Below, piece by piece: positions 5,774 through 7,588 of a stretch of 7,588 bases of DNA. The notes beneath the pieces were generated by a model. The model was not told the origin of the DNA, searched no databases, and saw nothing but the letters and a program-made list of their open reading frames with translations. Both the position numbers and the translations under genes were made by a program. The DNA lies in NCBI GenBank assembly GCA_036389695.1, contig DASVWG010000552.1:1-7588 (forward strand). Direction: 5' to 3'. Each line of letters starts with the position of its first letter. The first letter of the stretch is position 1. The stretch is from JALZHR01 sp036389695 (lineage in GTDB: Bacteria > Acidobacteriota > Blastocatellia > Pyrinomonadales > Pyrinomonadaceae).

Positions 5774-7393
5774 TTATTCGGGAACAAATTCAGACAATCT
5801 ATCGGCAATCTGCGCGGATAAATCGACGGCTTTTTGCACGGATTCCGCGTCGCCCGCTCCGCTGGTCGGCGTCATCACGCGAATCATCGCGCCGTCGGAG
5901 CGGCGACGGGCGACGCTGTCCAGAACGGTGTAGATTTTGTCGGTGTATTCGCTGGCGACGGCGCGACCGCGACCTTCATACCAGTAAATCAGAACCTCGG
6001 CGTAATCGCCGTTCCGGATAATGTAGCGGTTTGCCGTGAAAATTTTTCCGCGCGGCGTGCGGATTTCGACGGGCGACGGATTTTTCATTTCCCAGCCCGC
6101 GCCGGGCAGACAGTTTTGCGGCGAATGATAAGTCGCGCCCGTCCGCTGCGAAGCGTAATAACCGATGTAAAGATTCGCGCGCGAGCCGTCCGCGAGATAA
6201 TAATCGCGCATCACGTAATCGCTTGTCCGGAGAACGCTCTCGGTCTGTTCGCTAAAGCGAATGTCGTTTCCCTTCTGCCGCCATTCGCCGAGCGCGGCGG
6301 GTATTTCGCTCAAACTCTTTCGCTCGACCGCCGTTTCGCCGCGCCGCTCAAACCAATTGATGAAAAGACCGCCGCAAATCAGGACAGCGACTAAAAGAGA
6401 GGCGGAGACGCGGCGGCGCGGAGACGCCGAGAAAGATTGCGTATCGTCAATAATTTCGGTTTCTTCGCGGCTGGCGGCTGACGGCTGACGGCTGAACGCT
6501 TTTTTCAAAACAAAATTCACGGCAATCAATAAACCGAGCGCGACCAGATAAACGAGCCAGCCGGACGCGTCGTGCGTCAAGCCTTCCGCCGCCTGCTTGC
6601 CGTAATAAAACGTTAAAACTCCGGTTGACGTGACGCGCGCCGCGTTGGTCAAAATCGCAATCGGAATTGCCGAAAACATTAAAAGAAGCGTGCGCCAGAA
6701 ATCGAAATCTTTCACGCAATCGAGCCAGCCGCCTTCCGCCGAAGGCTTTTTCGCCCGCGTAAAATACGCCAGAACCAGCGCGAGCGTCATCAAAGTCATC
6801 AGGCTGCGAATGCCGCTGCACGCTTCGACGACTTCCAGCGAAACAACCTGCGCCGCGCCCTGCGGCAAAAGCTCGATGACGTTTCCTTTCCTGACGGACG
6901 GAACTTCAAAAATCCTGATGCCCCAGATTGCCATCTGCGAAGCCCAAATCTGCAAAGGAAACGCTATTTTATTAAAAATAATCTGCGGTATCGGAATCGC
7001 GAGCACGAGCAGCGCGAACGGCACGAGCAGAATTTTTAAAATCTTCGCGCCGAAAAAATAGACGATTGTGCCGACGAGCATCAAACAGAGCGAAACGCGC
7101 TGCATAAAAAGCTCCGCGCCGAGCGTTCCCGCCAGAAGCATCAGGAGCGAAAGCAAAATCAGCGCGACGCCGCAGATTAAAGAAGGATTTTTCGAAGCCT
7201 TTTTCAGCTCGTCAAAATCCAGCCAGACGATAAAACCGATAACCAACGGCACGAGCAGCCCGTGCGAATAATTCTCGTCCGTCCACCAGTCTTTGCCCAG
7301 TTTTACGAGCACCAACGCATACAAAAACGCCAGCGCCGCGCCTATCGCCAACGGTTTCCGGAAATTTTTAGGATTGAAAGCAGAATCGCTCAT
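5774..7393 (-). CDS. xrtA: Exosortase (XrtA-like) fused to a C-terminal EpsI domain
   Basis: The 539-residue protein starts with a multi-helix membrane exosortase domain (about 1-298). An early DENYSHGLLVP motif (39-49) is characteristic, and all three catalytic-site signatures are present: EACSGIRS with Cys192, NAARVTSTG with Arg253, and HDASGW with His274. A low-complexity linker (about 299-330) leads to one more helix (about 331-346) and an EpsI/DUF3485 domain (about 355-539) with the hallmark HSPQNCLPGAGW (423-434). Family knowledge: exosortases recognise PEP-CTERM tails after export and are thought to cleave and transfer them; EpsI occurs as a separate gene or as a fusion and its reaction is not established. 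The gene has its own promoter at 7453-7482, no obvious Shine-Dalgarno, and is followed by a large hairpin. The linker is encoded by short repeats. The exosortase assignment is secure; the A subtype is inferred from the PrsT and ATPase neighbours. Confidence 0.95.
   Translation of the reverse strand: MSDSAFNPKNFRKPLAIGAALAFLYALVLVKLGKDWWTDENYSHGLLVPLVIGFIVWLDFDELKKASKNPSLICGVALILLSLLMLLAGTLGAELFMQRVSLCLMLVGTIVYFFGAKILKILLVPFALLVLAIPIPQIIFNKIAFPLQIWASQMAIWGIRIFEVPSVRKGNVIELLPQGAAQVVSLEVVEACSGIRSLMTLMTLALVLAYFTRAKKPSAEGGWLDCVKDFDFWRTLLLMFSAIPIAILTNAARVTSTGVLTFYYGKQAAEGLTHDASGWLVYLVALGLLIAVNFVLKKAFSRQPSAASREETEIIDDTQSFSASPRRRVSASLLVAVLICGGLFINWFERRGETAVERKSLSEIPAALGEWRQKGNDIRFSEQTESVLRTSDYVMRDYYLADGSRANLYIGYYASQRTGATYHSPQNCLPGAGWEMKNPSPVEIRTPRGKIFTANRYIIRNGDYAEVLIYWYEGRGRAVASEYTDKIYTVLDSVARRRSDGAMIRVMTPTSGAGDAESVQKAVDLSAQIADRLSEFVPE
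6401..6430. repeat. GCGGAGACG direct repeat inside the exosortase linker
   Basis: GCGGAGACGC occurs at 6402-6411 and again at 6418-6427, separated by GGCGGC. The tract lies in frame in the exosortase gene and encodes the Ser-Pro-Arg-Arg-Arg linker residues just before the post-linker helix. Its period and composition differ from the surrounding membrane-protein code. Confidence 0.65.
6467..6494. repeat. Heptamer tandem repeat (ACGGCTG) inside the exosortase linker
   Basis: Four heptamers read GCGGCTG, GCGGCTG, ACGGCTG and ACGGCTG. They encode residues about 300-309 (SRQPSAAS), exactly where the exosortase domain ends and the linker to EpsI begins. Seven bases are not a multiple of three, so each unit changes frame, but four copies plus flanks stay open. 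The CTG core and period link it to the intergenic heptamers at 2771 and 5640. Confidence 0.8.
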
Positions 7394-7425
7394 CTGGACT
7401 TACGAGGAAGGAAAAAGACGGAATC

Positions 7426-7440
7426 GCGGATATTTTCCGC
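7426..7440 (-). promoter_or_regulatory. Small hairpin in the exosortase 5' leader
   Basis: GCGGA at 7426-7430 and TCCGC at 7436-7440 form a 5-bp stem with a 5-base loop, extendable by three A-T pairs past a bulged base. It lies between the predicted transcription start and the start codon. It may affect initiation, but such a short stem is also easily due to chance. Confidence 0.3.
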
Positions 7441-7452
7441 ATTCGTGGAAAA

Positions 7453-7482
7453 ATTATATTTTCCTGAAAGAAAAAGATTCAA
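7453..7482 (-). promoter_or_regulatory. Sigma70-like promoter of the exosortase gene
   Basis: On the minus strand TTGAAT (7482-7477) and a perfect TATAAT (7458-7453) are separated by 18 bases. A start of transcription near 7446 would give a leader of about 50 bases before the ATG at 7393. It is the best promoter match I found upstream of any gene here. Confidence 0.6.
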
Positions 7483-7495
7483 CGTAAAAACGAAT

Positions 7496-7521
7496 GTAGG
7501 GGCACGCCCGCGTGCCTGCCC
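7496..7521. repeat. GC-rich palindrome (GGCACG...CGTGCC)
   Basis: GGCACG at 7501-7506 pairs with CGTGCC at 7511-7516 around a CCCG loop, flanked by GTAGG and TGCCC. It lies upstream of the exosortase promoter. The compact palindrome with a GTAGGGGCACG lead looks like a REP-type extragenic element. Confidence 0.55.
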
Positions 7522-7523
7522 AA

Positions 7524-7539
7524 TGAGCGCGTGAGCGCG
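7524..7539. repeat. Tandem octamer TGAGCGCG x2
   Basis: Two exact copies of TGAGCGCG stand head to tail next to the palindrome upstream of the exosortase promoter. Two copies are too few to assign a function. Confidence 0.45.
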
Positions 7540-7552
7540 AAAAAAGATTAGC

Positions 7553-7579
7553 CACGAAAGAACACGAAAAAGACACGAA
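7553..7579. repeat. CACGAA direct repeats at the window edge
   Basis: CACGAA occurs at 7553-7558, 7563-7568 and 7574-7579 with purine spacers. It is the same motif as in the inverted repeat at 971-1080, so this repeat family flanks the locus on both sides. The element may continue beyond the window. Confidence 0.6.
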
Positions 7580-7588
7580 ATGTTTTTA

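Noticed and set aside
6447..6821. A 124-codon minus-strand frame inside the exosortase gene
   Set aside because: It overlaps the catalytic region of the exosortase in another frame and shows no domain, signal or ribosome binding site of its own.

Overview
All four long genes lie on the minus strand, so the window reads from high to low coordinates. It is a piece of an exosortase (XrtA/PEP-CTERM type) protein-sorting and exopolysaccharide locus. The gene order in the direction of transcription is: exosortase fused to an EpsI domain (7393-5774), TPR-repeat lipoprotein of the PrsT type (5373-2986), a 54-residue reading frame that looks like a free-standing PEP-CTERM sorting tail (2981-2817), a Wzz/GNVR chain-length determinant (2753-1092), and an ExeA-like AAA ATPase cut by the window edge (944-<1). 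Such loci are known from Gram-negative, envelope-polysaccharide-producing bacteria. The protein style (many Lys, Glu and Ala residues, TTC/TTT-rich codons, moderate GC) and the heavy load of short intergenic repeats would fit an Acidobacteriota lineage such as Blastocatellia. That placement is an inference from style, not from a marker gene.

Region by region: 7394-7588 is the upstream region of the exosortase. It has a good sigma70-like promoter (-35 TTGAAT, 18-nt spacer, -10 TATAAT) and three small repeat elements behind it. The exosortase ends at 5774. Four bases after its stop begins a perfect 36-bp inverted repeat made of heptamers, with a second hairpin nested in its loop and T-tracts behind it, so it probably ends or attenuates the transcript. 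A leader of about 250 nt without a recognisable gene precedes the TPR lipoprotein. The TPR gene, the 54-codon frame and the chain-length gene follow closely. The gap before the chain-length gene is filled with two kinds of short tandem repeat, one of which supplies the last codons of the small frame. A second, imperfect inverted repeat (CACGAAGGA type) separates the chain-length gene from the ATPase.

How the parts work together: by family knowledge, the exosortase is a polytopic membrane cysteine transpeptidase-like enzyme that recognises PEP-CTERM tails (Pro-Glu-Pro motif, hydrophobic helix, Arg cluster) on exported proteins. PrsT-like TPR lipoproteins, the XrtA-associated ATPase and the EpsF/Wzz-like protein are its usual genetic companions and link sorting to synthesis and export of an exopolysaccharide. 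No glycosyltransferase, tyrosine kinase or full-length PEP-CTERM substrate is present in the window; those would be expected outside it, beyond position 1 or elsewhere in the genome.

The least ordinary items are the tiny PEP-CTERM-like frame squeezed between the TPR and chain-length genes, the exosortase-EpsI fusion whose linker is written in the same kind of short repeats that fill the intergenic gaps, and the large nested hairpin between exosortase and TPR genes.
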